Under the pieces are notes generated by a model that was not told where the DNA came from, searched no databases, and saw only the letters and a list, made by a program, of their open reading frames with translations. Made by a program: the position numbers and the translations under genes. A stretch of DNA of 64,000 bases from Clitopilus passeckerianus (lineage: Eukaryota > Basidiomycota > Agaricomycetes > Agaricales > Entolomataceae). Shown here piece by piece: positions 1 through 11,964 of this stretch; positions within the stretch are counted from its first letter, which is position 1; each line of letters opens with the position of its first letter. The stretch is from the NCBI GenBank assembly GCA_944990035.1, contig CALYLX010000086.1, forward strand, positions 1 through 64,000. The letters are read 5' to 3'.

Positions 1-971
1 AGTTCCAGTGGTCGTCGACGAGCTTGACGTAATATTTTGTGAGATTGTGCTATTCGTTACTAGAAAATAATCATATCGAGTGGTGCATGACCACCATCGC
101 CGAGGTATGTGACGAGGATGGAATGTGGGGTAGGAGTGAGCTGGGGGTAGTGAAGGTTAATTGATAGAGAAGACTGTAGGTCGCGCCTGTGGCCAGGTAT
201 GCTGAAGGTCACTGGGTCCCCACCGTCAATAGAGTATGAGCCCGTGGTCACATTGTGCGGAGGCCCCATGAGACCAAGGATATCAATAACAAATAGGTAC
301 CTAAAGACGCTCAGAGGACACAGGGAATATTGCCTTGTGGTATATTTACTCACCAGTGAAGTTCAAGCGAACATTCGCGCCGTGTACAAGGGTCAAGTTG
401 GTATCTGCTAACTGTGCCCATCCCGGCCCCAACTCAACGGCCGGATCTGTGTTATTTATGATCATATCGGCCAAATCATACGAGTCTTCATCTCGTGGTA
501 CATATGGTATGGAATCGTACCAGAATGTCTTGCGTGGTGATATTTAGCGTGATTTGATGCTCGCCGCTTGACAATTGGTCGGCCTCACACAGAGGAAGTT
601 GATTCTGCGTACGGTGGAAGGCGTGTTTGTTTGTTTCAATCTTTGAGTTTATCGACGTAGCAGTCCCAGAAAGGGTCAAATTTGTCCTCGATCTTTGTAA
701 GGTTGTTCGTTCCAAGAAGCTTAAAAGATGTTCCTGAGGAAGGCAAGCTAGAATGTCAGCTGGCCGTAATACCAGGAAAAGGAGAACTTAAAGGTGCCGT
801 TGAATGCGAAAGACAAACTGCTATTAGTGTTAGTCCCATGCAGCGTATGCATGTGAGTGGACCCGTAATCACCGTACTGGTCCTGACTCCCATTATCCTG
901 GAACCAATCAGGCCACTGTAGACTACACGCGCGTCCGTATCGTCGATAACTACTGGTCTGGTCGATGTCAT
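1..971 (-). pseudogene. Disrupted member of the basidiomycete extracellular/transmembrane 'YSG-W-FNG' family, cut by the window edge
   Basis: Read from about 971 leftwards, this matches the N-terminal half of a large Agaricomycete family of putative single-pass membrane proteins of unknown function. Recognisable blocks in order are VIDDTDARVVYSG (about 971-915), WFQDNGSQDQYGDYG and LHGTNTNSSLSFAFNG (about 910-780), DPFWDCYVD (about 675), TFWYDSIPYVP (about 515-485), NTDPAVELGPGW (about 450-415), LNFTG before a GTGAGT donor near 353, and TTGSYSIDGGDPVTFSIPG (about 270-200). The blocks lie in different frames. The frame changes near 915, 650 and 520 fall inside exons, where no intron fits. Two of the three would close with one or two extra bases in a short homopolymer, so it may be an assembly problem rather than a dead gene. 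The C-terminal part, where this family usually has its membrane segment, lies beyond position 1. Confidence 0.6.
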
Positions 972-1763
972 CCTTGCAGCTGAATCCTTGATGAGCGAAA
1001 CCCTCGTTCAAGTAACAGGGGAGATACTATAGGGTTGTGGTATTTGATGAAAATAAGTGCTCAGCAGGAACCTAGCGGTTGTCATGCTTTGAAAGATGGA
1101 TATCAACTGAGCATCCCTGGGTGAACCTTCGGTCAGGCACTGTAGGGTAGTTGACCGTAGTTTTCTCCGGCCATTCGAGGAGCTGTGATAGGCTCCAATC
1201 CAGAAATTTTGGTATCTCCTTTGAAAGCATAGAGTCGGTTTCGCGGCTCACAGGTCCGACCCGTGTCTTTAATAGAATTGTGACCCAAACGGAGCATCAA
1301 TGTCGCATAGAAGCTGAAAGGTAGATAAAGGCTAGAATCAAGCATGAAGAAATAGTACCAAAAACAGCGTCTGAGAAGATCTTCAATACAATCTTTCCGA
1401 TGCATGATTGGATTTTGAGAACGACGCCTACGGTTGTGAGCATACCAATAGCACCTGAGCTGCCCTCCGTGGTAACAGTTATAGTGATTGTCATCCAGCA
1501 GAAGTTCACTATCCATTTCAGTAAACAACTTTTCCTTGTTGATTCGAATTTCGACGTTCATTGTGGTCGAGGTTCAAGAACATGTGCATCAAGACTACCC
1601 AAAACGGAAACGCCGTAGGCGTTCAGTTCTGCTGACAAAGTTCCAACCACCATCGTCACGCACGAGCGCGTCAGAACTTTCTGTGGCCTTGCAAGTTGGT
1701 CCCCATTTTGAAGTAAACGATGGTGAGTGCAGTAATGGCGGAATTGTATACAAGCTTATTTCT
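972..1763. other. Intergenic, no convincing gene
   Basis: Upstream of both the disrupted minus-strand gene and the ELYS-like gene. A minus-strand open frame at 1133-1561 (142 codons) and an overlapping one at 1297-1509 with a hydrophobic stretch (SSCLILAFIYLSASM) are open but have no recognisable domain. They could be a relic of a membrane protein. No repeat or RNA gene seen. Confidence 0.4.
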
Positions 1764-4423
1764 ATGAAGGACACTGACGCACCACAAGCACCACCTTTTC
1801 TTGGGTACTTTGATGTTTCGAGCTCAGGTTTTGCGTGGAAAGAGCCTCTACCGGAACAAATCGAACGACGACGAGCGACAATGGACGATGTGCTTATATT
1901 TGACATACTCTTGACTGCTGGTGGTATCAAGCGACCCCGAGAAGTGTTTCCGCCATCCGATGTCGAGGCCTCATCTACTTGCTGAACACTATCAACGATT
2001 CACAATACGACACTTTAAAGAAGGAATGTCTCATATACCTGCTGCTGAAATGGCAGCAAGATGGCAGGGAGGAAAGATTTGCAGATGACCGGTGTTTACC
2101 ACCCCAGTTCACCGCGCTTGCAGACGCGTATTGGATGCTTGACTCAGGTGTAAATGTGCCAGTAAGTGCCATAGTTTCGACAAGTAATGCAAATACTGAA
2201 GGAAGCTCAGCGTGCGGTGGCAATTCTCTCAGACTGCCGCCTGAATAGAGATTATGCGACAAAGATCATTCATGCAATTTCACTCGCCCCCAATTCTGCT
2301 GCTTTAATTGTCCAATACGTCAAGACAGCAAAACCTTTGTTAGTGGAGCCGTCGACATTGACGCATACGCTCAGTCACTAGCGGAGACCAACTTCCTAGA
2401 AGCATGGCAGTTTCAGAGAACATTTGGTGAAACCGGCGAAAACCGAGCCCGTCTGCTCGAGAAACTACTTGAGTGGACAATTTCGCGTACGTTTCTCTAT
2501 TTGTCACTTTGAAAGACAGCTGCTGATATCATTCATAGCGGAACCTAGGACACAACCCCTGACTGGCCTCCTCAGCTTCCCATTCTCCACCTTTGAGGAG
2601 ACATTTGTCCACAACTATGCCCTAGAACCTCCGAACCCTATTTCTCAGGCCTCCTCAGTGCACTACGAGACCTTCTCTGTGTTCGACTGATTCAACAAGG
2701 CAACTACACCGCTGCCATCAAACTTGACCACCAATTTGCCTCCTCCACAATCAATGAGTCCAAGGCCGATTCCCAAGGCCGCAGAAAAATGGTCAAAGAC
2801 ATCTACGAAGCTCTTCCCTCCATTGAACGCCTACAACTCGATTTGGAACTTGCGTCGCTCTCTAAGACTGCTGCGAATGGGAAACCACCAACCGCCAAGC
2901 CCTTAACCAACGGTAAATCCCCTTCAAAGCAAGCGGAGAAGGACGCAGAAGGCGACCTGCCCATGTCGCAATCCTGGGAAGAAATTCCCCGCCCTTCCTC
3001 AGTGGGTGCCCGCCAAACACCTCCCCCAGTCCTATCGACTTCCTTCAGGGACATTATCCCCCCAGCACCATCGACCTCCATCTCAGAGCGTGCTGGTGCG
3101 CCAAGATTCGGTGGGCCCAGTCCTATACCCCCAACTCAAGCGCCACCCATCATACCCATCTCGGCTGCCCCGAAGCCAGCTGCCAAACCCAGACAAAGTT
3201 TCCCCTTCTCCGGTATCGGAGCCGCTGGAGGATTTTCACCCTCGCCTTCAACATCAACTGGCAATCAATCGCTGCTTGGTGGGAAACCACGCCAGTCTGT
3301 CGGTCAACCACTTACATTCGGTTCGCCGAATGTTCCTTTGGGTCTGGGCGGTCTTGGGGGAGGGCTCAAGTTCCTTTCCTCGTCTACTTCTGGGCATAAG
3401 CAGCAGCAGGCGGCTGTATCCGCTGGTTTGGGTGCTGCTGGGCCAAGTGTGAAGGTGCCTGCGTCGAGGCAGCAAAATGCGTTTTACACGCCGCCTACTC
3501 ATGCTCCACCGAATCCTTTGAAGCGGACGTTTGCACAGTCGCATGTGGAACATGAGCCGAGGGCACAGAAGGAGTTTGACGCAAAGATGACTGAGGAGCG
3601 GGAGGAGAGGGAGTTGCACGAGGAGGAAGATGAAGATCGTGAACATCAGGAACATGATGCTGAAAAGCATGAAGATGTTCACATGGGAGATGATGAAGAT
3701 GACCGCCACGCCCACGAAGAACGCCAACAGGTCGATTCAGACGCGGAGAACGCATTCAGTTATTCTGTCTTCTCTGGCCAACCGACGGCACCTGCTGCAA
3801 AATCAAGGAGACGCGAGGCAGCGGAATCTGTTTCAACAAAGTCTACCAGAACCAAGAAAAGGACCACCGAGAAAACACCTGCGCGCTCAGCACGGTCAAA
3901 GAAGATTCTTCCTGGTGGCCTCACTTCCGAGGACGAAGATGGAGCACCCCCTTCCCCAACCACCACACGCAGTGGCCGTTCCTCCCGCAAGGCTGCCCCT
4001 CAGATGGAGGAGAAACCAACTCGCGCTCAGCCCACTCGGGCCAAAAAAGCCAAAATCACCCCCCGTAAGAGCCTCCCAGGGGCATTGGCTCTGACAGATG
4101 ATGATGACGACGACTCTGAGCACGATGCCGCCGGAGATGAAGAGAACGAGGCAGAGGATGAAGTTCCGCCTTTGAGGCAGCCTTCATCTGCTCCTGCGAT
4201 CCGAAAGCATGTCAAGAAATCTCAGGCTTCGGCGACTCCGGATATCAGCGATGGTGAGGGACCTCATACCAGGAGGCGGTCATCAAGGTTGTCGGTGGCA
4301 GGGAGCGTTTCTGGGGAGCCGACGTCCCCTACTACGGCAAAGGAGAAGAAGGGGAAGACGAAAGCGAGCAGTAGTTTGACGAAGAAGAGCTCGGCTTCGA
4401 CGGCTGGGACGAGAAGGAAGTGA
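1764..4423 (+). CDS. ELYS-like nuclear pore assembly protein
   Basis: ELYS/Mel-28 family proteins bind chromatin and the Nup107 (Y) complex and help build nuclear pores. The start ATG at 1764 was chosen because family-like sequence begins just after it (PPFLGYFDVSSSGFAWKEPLP); an in-frame ATG exists at 1488. The helical ELYS domain follows, with blocks PREVFPPSDVE, CLIYLLLKWQQDGREERF, LADAYWMLDSGVNVP, RAVAILSDCRLNRDYATK, NFLEAWQFQRTFGE, LRDLLCVRLIQQGNYTAA and KMVKDIYEALPSIERLQL. Introns are 2162-2210 and 2487-2538. The last 500 residues are disordered, Ser/Pro-rich, then acidic and Lys/Arg-rich (DNA-binding-like). The frame must shift by one base at about 1968, 2350 and 2650. Each break is repaired by one extra C next to CC, and both flanking frames look conserved, so sequencing error is more likely than loss of an essential gene. 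Identification is firm; exact protein is not. Confidence 0.8.
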
Positions 4424-4766
4424 AACGACAGTCGACATCTGTCATTGCTATTACTGATAGAATCTTGTCGTCCGTTTTTCGTGCTGTGATTTACGTTGAA
4501 AGAAGAGTTCATTTCGGTTCCCTACTGGTGAATAGGATACCCAGCAGCAAATGGTTATATTGCAACTCTAATTCTTAGGGGTTTTCAGTAGACTCAGGGA
4601 GTATAAACAATACCGCCATCCAAGAGAATGCTGGAAAGATCGCCGGTGGCGTCAAATTTGTCGATTCCCTTGTTTGGATATGGATCAGCAGGTACATAAT
4701 AGCCGGCAAGTCAGCGGCAAAGGGCGTGTCCCAACTCTCATAAAGCCTCCAGGCCGAAGTGAGGAT
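4424..4766. other. Intergenic, P450 promoter region
   Basis: No coding sequence recognised. It holds the 3' end of the ELYS-like transcript and the upstream region of the P450. An in-frame upstream ATG at 4674 adds 31 residues that do not look like a P450 N-terminus. Confidence 0.5.
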
Positions 4767-6787
4767 ATGGCGCTTTCTGAGCCTAATACCCCCATGTCGC
4801 TCCTGCAAGCCTCTGCGGTCGTTGTGGCTGGCTGCTTTCTGGCGAAGCTGCTTGTTCTGAGGCGAAGAAGTTCTCCGTTACCTTACCCTCCCAGTCCTCC
4901 GAGTGAGCCGATCGTAGGTCATGCAAGACTGCTGGGTGGTGCTCACGGAAACGAACACTACGTTTTCTATGAACTGGGCAAGAAATACGGTGAGTTCGTT
5001 GGCTGGTCACCGATGCGAAGCTGAGATTAGCTTTGAGGAGGCATCATTTTCATGAGTGCATTGGGCCAGAATGTAGCGATTGTCAATAACTCTCGTATAG
5101 CTGAGGATCTACTTGAGAAACGAGGGTCTATCTACTGTTCGAGATCGAGGGTTGCTTCCGCGGATATGTGCGTAACAGGTTCTGGTTCTTTCACCCGGAA
5201 AGCTCATGTTTGGTTAGCATGGGTGCCACACAAGCACTTCCATTCGTACCTCACGGTGATGACTTTAAGCGCCATCGAAAGATGTTCCAGAGATACTTTC
5301 GCCAAGATAAAACCCACGAGCACCAGCCAATCCAAATTCGGGAAACGCAGATTCTACTGCAAAACATTGCCAAGGCCCAAGGCCTTTGTGGATCACATCC
5401 TTCGGTGAGTATTTTTCAGTAGAATCTTTAATTTTATCTGACATTTCCTGTTTGCTTAGCTACGCAACGGCGATCATAATAGATATTGGATTTGGACACA
5501 CTATCACGGAAGAGAATGATCCATATGTCAAGATCGCCGACGATGTTTGCAAACATGTGGTGCCGTCCCTCATGAATTCAGATCCCGTGGCCGCCGGGAT
5601 AGGGCCTCTATTTCCAGTCTGTACGTTAAATTCATTTCCCTCAGTCGAGTTATGGCCTTAGTTTCCTTTCATTTTAGTGCAATACCTGCCGTCATGGTTC
5701 CCCTTGGCACACTACGCGATTCGTGCCAGAGGGGCGAAGAAATATGTTGACAGGCTTTACAACTATCCCCTGGCTGATGTTGAGAAACAAATGGTCGGTT
5801 CTATTCTCGCGTCTCCCCGAACATGACTAAGGTCTTGCCCTCAGGCTGAAGGGACTGCCAAACCCTCGTTCTTGGCGACCCAGTTGGAAGAGCTCAGGAA
5901 TGGCACGGCGGACCATGGGATAGCCTTAGAACACATCAAAGGTGCTGCTGCTATTGCCTACGTCGCTGGAGCTGAGACGGTACGGACTGGTCTCTTAACA
6001 TAGTCTATTCTTGCGCTCAACCTCTTTGTAGACATCATCTTCGGTCATTGCAATGATTGCAGCCATGGTCACATCTCCTCAGTACCAGGATAAATTGCAT
6101 GAGGAGCTCGATAGAGTCGTTGGACCAAACAGACTACCTGAGTTCAGCGATCGTGAAAATTTGCCCTACCTTGAGCACTTCTTACAGGAAACTTCGAGGT
6201 ACGGTGCCATCTCAGCCTTCGTACGCATTCAATAATGACAGACTTTCTTGCTGCAGGTGGCACCCAATCATTCCTATCTGTAGATTCCTTCGTTTGTGTT
6301 TGGATTACTAGGTGGCTGATCGATCATCGCAGACCCCCACCAATCTATTGAGGACGATGTCTACAATGGGATGTTCATCCCTAAAGGGACAATCGTCATT
6401 GCTAACGCCAGGTTAGTTTTCAGTCGAACTCTACGATTCAGGGCTGAAGAATTGTCCACTTAGGGGAATGACGCTAGATGATACTATTTACGAAGACCCA
6501 CATACCTTCAACCCCGATCGCTACCTCCCCAAACCAGCAGGACGAGGTGAACCCTACCCGATATCCACTTGGGGATTTGGTCGCAGGTATGCAAGAACCT
6601 CGTCCGTCTAAGTCTTGAATTAATTTCACCCAATAGGATATGCCCAGGCCGGTACCTAGCAAACGATAGTGTGTGGATTACAGCTGCGCGTTTTGCAGCG
6701 ACCATGAAAGTCGCACGAGCAGTTGATTCAGAGGGGAACGAAATTATTCCCGTCGTGAAATTCACCTACGGCGGTTCCACAAAGTAG
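4767..6787 (+). CDS. Cytochrome P450 monooxygenase (membrane-anchored, class II)
   Basis: Haem-thiolate monooxygenase of the endoplasmic reticulum, of the type often annotated as O-methylsterigmatocystin oxidoreductase-like in Agaricomycetes. The start at 4767 gives a polar N-terminus, a hydrophobic anchor (SAVVVAGCFLAKLLVL) and a Pro-rich hinge (PLPYPPSPPSEP). About ten exons splice by eye. Conserved features are the WxxxR-like block KRHRKMFQRYF, the I-helix AYVAGAETTSS, the ExxR region (QETSR, then WHPIIPI after an intron), the PERF-equivalent FNPDRY, and the haem loop WGFGRRICPGRYLA with its Cys ligand, split by an intron after FGRR. Length of about 500 aa fits the family. Near 5365-5375 the frame changes between QNIAK and PKAFVDHILR with no room for an intron, an unresolved 1-2 nt indel. 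Substrate unknown; no biosynthetic partner is adjacent. Confidence 0.85.
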
Positions 6788-7071
6788 GATTATTTTCCAT
6801 TCCTGATCCTGGCCCTACTAATTCATCTGCACGGACAGTCATCCAGAGCCCTTCCAGTGCCATATCGAGCCCAGGGGTGACTCTGCACACAGGCTTATCA
6901 GTAGCGAAAACTGAGGCTCAAGGCAAGAGTTCAGACGGAATTTGAAAGACTTTTTATCCCTGAATCATGTCAATACTAAAGACTCGATTATTACCAGCCA
7001 ATGCCTATGTTTGTATCATGTGTTCAAATGTATGAGTAATATTATTTTATACCCCTTGGAAGCTTGCAAAT

Positions 7072-8403
7072 CTACTCCATGTTAGGGATCGATGACTTTT
7101 CGCTAAAGTATCGCATTCCAAAAGGTGATTCCACTGTTTCCTCCCTGAAATAACAACATGGACTGTCCTCGCTAGCATCGCCGGATACAATGATATGCTC
7201 CTTCTTCCTGTCAGCCAGATAGGACTGAAGGATTACACATTTATGTTCCACGGGCGGCGGTGGGTTCAACGCAACGATTTTCTTGGCGAAGTCAATGAAT
7301 CTCTGGTCTCGGGTATGGATGACATCAAAATCGCTATCGTACGACCAAACTCTGACACAGGTTAGGTTGGAAAGTTTTCTTAAATTCCGAGATGGCTAGA
7401 TCCTGTGAAGGGGATAAGGCACGTCATTCGCTTGAAATGATATGGGACGGACCTCCGACATGGATTTGGGGACCTCTAGCAGATATGCATTATGGAAATT
7501 TATCACTTTGGTATTTGGCCAAAGTTTTACATAATCTGATATAGAAGGAATTAGAAAAGAAACGGTTGAAGCAGACAGAAAATACTTACGCTTAACGTCA
7601 CGGTCGAACCATTCTGTGAAGCTATCAAATTCTTGGATGCTGCCAGGACAAGACTTAAACACATTGGTATATGGGTTTCGTGTCCGGTGTGAGATATGTC
7701 GAAAGTAGTTTGATATCTAGGCAACTTTCGCATTGGGGCATGCTTTGAAAATAGGCATGATGGAGATAGGGGCCCGTACGGTTCGACAGAGGGGAGAGAG
7801 ATATCTCGGAAGGCCGCTGCCCGTAACCGTACATTGTTTAGGCCATACAACTCAATTTTTATCGTTGTGAGGTTCGGAAGTAAGGCCAGGGACCGAGCGA
7901 ATTTCTCGGCGAGTTGGGATTCCATGACAGGGAGCGCTACCCGTACAACTCTGTTGATTTTGAATCAGTAACATAGCGGATGGCAATGCAGGAGCTACTC
8001 ACTTGTCATGTTTGGCGAGATCTGGGTTCATTACGGTGATAACTTCCAGCTGACGAGACAGGTCTCTCAACAACTCCGTGTTGCGACGAGGGATGTCCCG
8101 GCTGTCCCTGTCGCTGACATTACTGTAGCAGACTTCAATCCGTTCCCAGAAGAGTGACAACACAAAAGCTCGCAAATAACGACAGGTTTTTAGCAGAAAC
8201 TGGAGAAAATATTGGCGCTGGAAGCGGTCGTCACGGTCCCATGGTCTCCGTATGACGACTGGCTCCAGGTCAGGGAACGACGCCATGTACGACAAAATTT
8301 CCTTTAAAATTTCAACAGGAAGAGATGGGAGTCCAGTCGTGCTATTCTACGAGTATACTGTAGAAAGAGGGGCAAGGAGAGGGATGTACTGGAGATTCGG
8401 CAT
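7072..8403 (-). pseudogene. F-box/LRR-type protein, broken by three in-frame TAG codons and a frameshift
   Basis: Basidiomycetes carry many F-box proteins with a short F-box and LRR-like tail, presumed SCF ubiquitin-ligase receptors. From ATG 8403 the frame holds an F-box-like start (SLPVEILKEILSYM), then FPDLEPVVIRRPWD and LLRDLSRQLEVITVM. An intron with a GTGAGT donor follows, then MESQLAEKFARSLALLPNLT, then MPIFKACPNAKVA, SCPGSIQEFDSFTEWFDRDV, a second intron, YVKLWPNTKVINFHNAYLLE, and the end block LSNLTCVRVWSYDSDFD...RFIDFAKKIVALNP with a stop at 7072. TAG stops interrupt the frame near 8345, 7716 and 7395. A one-base loss near 7790 (SLPSV to TVRAPISIMP) adds a frameshift. Three amber codons in one frame point to real decay, although read-through to the conserved tail shows the break is recent. 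Confidence 0.6.
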
Positions 8404-9408
8404 CTTTGAGGTCGACTTGAGATGGGCGTCTTCAGCTTCAAGCTTCAAGTCTTGCTAATTTGCTCGACGCGTCAGAACTATTGCACTGCCACGTGTCAAT
8501 CATGTGTCCATCACTGATAGGCGCCCGTGCTAACCGTCACACGACGTGACTCTGTGGACCTTTATTTCAACCTTGATTTCAACTAGTCTGCTATTCCAAG
8601 CAAATTCCAAAGCTACAACCTGTGGCCGGAAATTAGACCGTTCTGCTATAATTCGCTCACTTGCTTCACCTCAAACTGTTCGGAACATACTACACACCCG
8701 CAAATTACTCAACAGCGCACGGCCTCGAATCCGAGTCAGCACCTAAGGACCAAGCTTGCCTTGATTATGCAATTTCTTAGTTATCAACTTTTCTTTCACC
8801 GACGAAACTAGCACCCGGCTCGGGTGGGCGCCAATGCCTTTAATAATGGTCTTGTTCAACTGGGCGCTTGTTGGCCGAAATTGTTAATCTAAGGCTGATT
8901 CTGTCCGATGTCATCCCTTGCTAGAGCTGTACGGTATGAGTTACATAAGTGCTATGGCGACCGTGGCCCCAATTTAATATGGTGTCAATCTTGCCTGGAA
9001 TTAGTCTGCTCAATATCTCCAGTACCTTTGGCTGCTTCGAATCGGATGACTCTTTCCACGGAGTTATCCCAGGCCTTGGCCTTTCATCGAGGTGGTGCAT
9101 ATCCGGTGAGTAAACTCTACTAAATGCTGAGTTAATTATAGATTTAGAAACAACTGATCTGTGTTCAGCGCATTTGGAACGGCCCTTCGGCCAATCGTCC
9201 TTTCACCTTCCCTCCCCGAACCAGATCCACTAAGCCAACACTAGTGCTGCCCTGTGCCCCGCTTTCCATTCCGCATTTCTTGTCCCGACTTGCCAAGAGA
9301 CTAAAATTTCCTCGCGGGAATGTCCTGCTTAGCATTCGGTCTTAAACCGCCAGCAGGAACTCTACGATGAATCAACCGTGAACCGGATCTGCTCAAGTCT
9401 ACAGCATA
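8404..9408. other. Gene-poor stretch, nothing recognised
   Basis: Only short open frames in all six frames; no domain, tRNA, tandem repeat or transposon terminus was recognised. It separates the F-box pseudogene from a possible membrane-protein relic. Confidence 0.5.
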
Positions 9409-10310
9409 GATGTCTGTTCCCTTGCCTTCGACTTCGATTCTTCGCATTCTTTTTGTGAGCAATACCCTTGGGCTTGCTTTTCTCGTGATCTTGACGGCAC
9501 AGGTAATTTATCCACCTCAATTGGTTGCATACAAGGTCTGACAATCATTTGACTAGGTCAAATTCTACAATAGCTCGTATCAATTAGATAGCTACAGGCT
9601 CAAAACTGCGGTAAATACTATTTGTCTATATCGAGCGAGAACAGTAAACTAAGAGTTACGTAACAGGTCAGTGCGCTGTGGTATGTCCTGAAGTTCGATT
9701 AGAGGATATTATGTTTTGATTGAATTGAGCCTCGTGAAAGGATGCTCGAACTCTATTTCATGATCATCCTCACGTCAAGGCATCGCGGGAGTACCTTCAT
9801 TGACCTACCCAAAACGGCATACGTCGTACCTCTAATTTACGCCCTGATAACAGCTACAGTCCAGGTGTGCACGTCGTTTATTATGATCCATCACCTAACC
9901 GACTAGCACCATTATGTCTGCTACGTGCGGCGCATCTCGAAGTTTACAGAAATAAAGCTTGTTCCTCTCCTGCTATTACCATTCATTTTTGGTACCTGCT
10001 GTGGCTCGCTTTTCTTTGGTTCTTTAGGGCTCGTGGATCGTCCTGGACCAATCTTTTCGACTCCATATGAATGGGGCATAATCACAGTTTGGTCTGCGAG
10101 TGGGTCAAGCACCACTCCATGCTCGAGATAACACCTGATCTGTATTTCTCTAGACGCCTTGATCGATTTGATTCTCACTGGCGTGCCGATGCATCAATTG
10201 TACGTTCGTTCGTGAGTAACAGCAACCGGCTGGCTGGCCAGGCCAGTGACGAGTCTTCACCTCAGCGTCCCATCTCATGTGATTCGCCAACAGTAGAATT
10301 AACCTCGTAG
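9409..10310 (+). pseudogene. Possible relic of a 7-TM integral membrane protein (DUF6534-like)
   Basis: Short hydrophobic segments in plus-strand order, joined by plausible small introns, resemble the multi-helix membrane proteins that are abundant in Agaricomycetes. They are SNTLGLAFLVILTAQ (from ATG 9409), VVPLIYALITATVQ (near 9825-9865), FTEIKLVPLLLLPFIFGTCC (9943-10002), and EWGIITVWSASGSS (about 10069-10110), followed by a polar Ser-rich tail ending at 10310. Stops occur between the segments (for example near 9700-9720) that splicing does not clearly remove, so I call it a relic. Family assignment rests on hydrophobic pattern and the IITVWSASGS block only and is weak. It could also be an intact gene with introns I cannot place. 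Confidence 0.3.
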
Positions 10311-11964
10311 GCAGCACCAGTTATTGTTCCCCATGTTAGCGTCATCTTACCGTGGCGGCTTGCTAGTAGTTTTGCCTTATGTGCTACGATCCTCTCCATC
10401 CGAGGGGATAGGCATACTTAGAAGCTAAGCATCATCACGTACATAACGGTCCTCATTCAGGGCTATAAGGCTATCGACGCGGTTCCCTGATATCCATCCC
10501 AGGCTTGCCACCAAACTTCCACATGTAAGGCCCCTAAGTGCCTTGCCAGTTACGCGGGAAATGTTAGACAATGCGCAAAGTCCGGCAGCTCACGGCATGG
10601 CAGGGTTGGAGGGGTATCATCTTCAAGCCTTTAAGGTAGTTGGATTCAACCTTCGCTCCACTGAACGATCGCCTCTGAGTTCGGCCACGATGCCATAATT
10701 TGGGTGATTTACAAACAGGTCTTGGGGCCTGAGCCTGAGAATCGGTAGAAGTTTACTTCGCAATTCCCTCGAACAGATTATTCTGGAACGGAAAGCCCTG
10801 AGCAACTATCGCATTGTCACGATGAAAACGTCCGCACCCGTTCCTCGGCGTCTCAAGCTTTCCAAGCCGCTTTCGGGAATTTGGCGGTGTATACTTGAGT
10901 GCCCAATCTCCGAATCATTCGGAAATCAGTGCAGATCATTAATTTTACTGTGTCACTGCTATGACACTCAGGCTGGTGCGCCTTGTGACTTGAATACCGC
11001 CTTCTCTGACAAACCTTCGCTGTCCTCCCTCTTTGCGCCGTGACCGAGCAGCGAACATACTCTCTGCAGGGTCTAAGAACTCTGAGTCCCACTTCCGCTC
11101 ATGTGGGTGCTGAGACCATTCTTGCCTGCTTGCTGCCAGTTCCACATATGGGTGTTTCCTCAATACTCTCATGGAGATGGCCGCCGATGAACAGGAACTA
11201 AGGCGACGTCTTCTTTTCCTCGTTTTGGGTAAAGACATTTCCGAGACTTCGTAGCCTTGGGTAGATCAAGTCTTGTTTGGTCGTCGGTTTTACGGTTGTA
11301 CTATTAACACGACTGATTCTCTTCCCATGAATCATAAGTTAGTTTCAAACTCCACGGGATGTTTTCTCAACCTTTGGATACTTGCTAGGTAGCTCTGGTC
11401 AGCTGCTCTAGATGTATACCATCTCATATCCGATGTCCGAGGCCACAAATCGGTCATTTTCAAACTAGCAGAGCAGTAGGTGACTATGCCAGTCATCCAC
11501 CTGAGCCTGTAATATTTCATTGCCCCTTCCCTGACCTTGTTTTTGGGTTCTTTTACTATTCTTCACCTCTTAAACACCCTTGGTGCCTGGGTTTCAATGA
11601 ATCATGCTTCCTATTAGCTTTTCATTCTCACCATACGTCGTCGTGGTTTACTTGATGGGACCTACTTTGTTGTTTTTTTTTCTGTGCCTCCAGCGTCAAT
11701 CAGCTCACACCGTGCTTTTGTATACAATTGAAGAATGTGGGGGGTAAATGGATACATATCAACCTGCGAATATTCTCTCACCGTTTCTCGCCCCGCGTCA
11801 CCAGGAGGGCATCACGACCTGCACAGCTGTTGGCCATGCCGGCCAGCATCCGCCTATCCTTTGGATTGCGCCCGAACGTTCCTTGGCGCTGGTGCCTTAA
11901 CGTGTGCTTTTAAACACAGGACAAAGGCGATTCTTCATCCCACTCAACCCACTTAACCTCAAAT
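10311..11964. other. Long intergenic region upstream of the NmrA pair
   Basis: About 1.65 kb without a supported gene. Open frames are short (under 100 codons) and have no recognisable motif. The last 250 bases should contain the promoter of the first NmrA-like gene. No simple repeat or transposon end was noticed. Confidence 0.5.

Noticed and set aside
1968..1980. A 47-nt intron (GTGGTATC to GTCGAG) to explain the first ELYS break
   Set aside because: It would remove KRPREVFPPSDVE, which looks like the conserved part of the domain; a one-base indel is simpler.
3254..3727. 157-codon minus-strand ORF inside ELYS
   Set aside because: Antisense of the low-complexity acidic region; composition is an artefact of GAN codons on the other strand.
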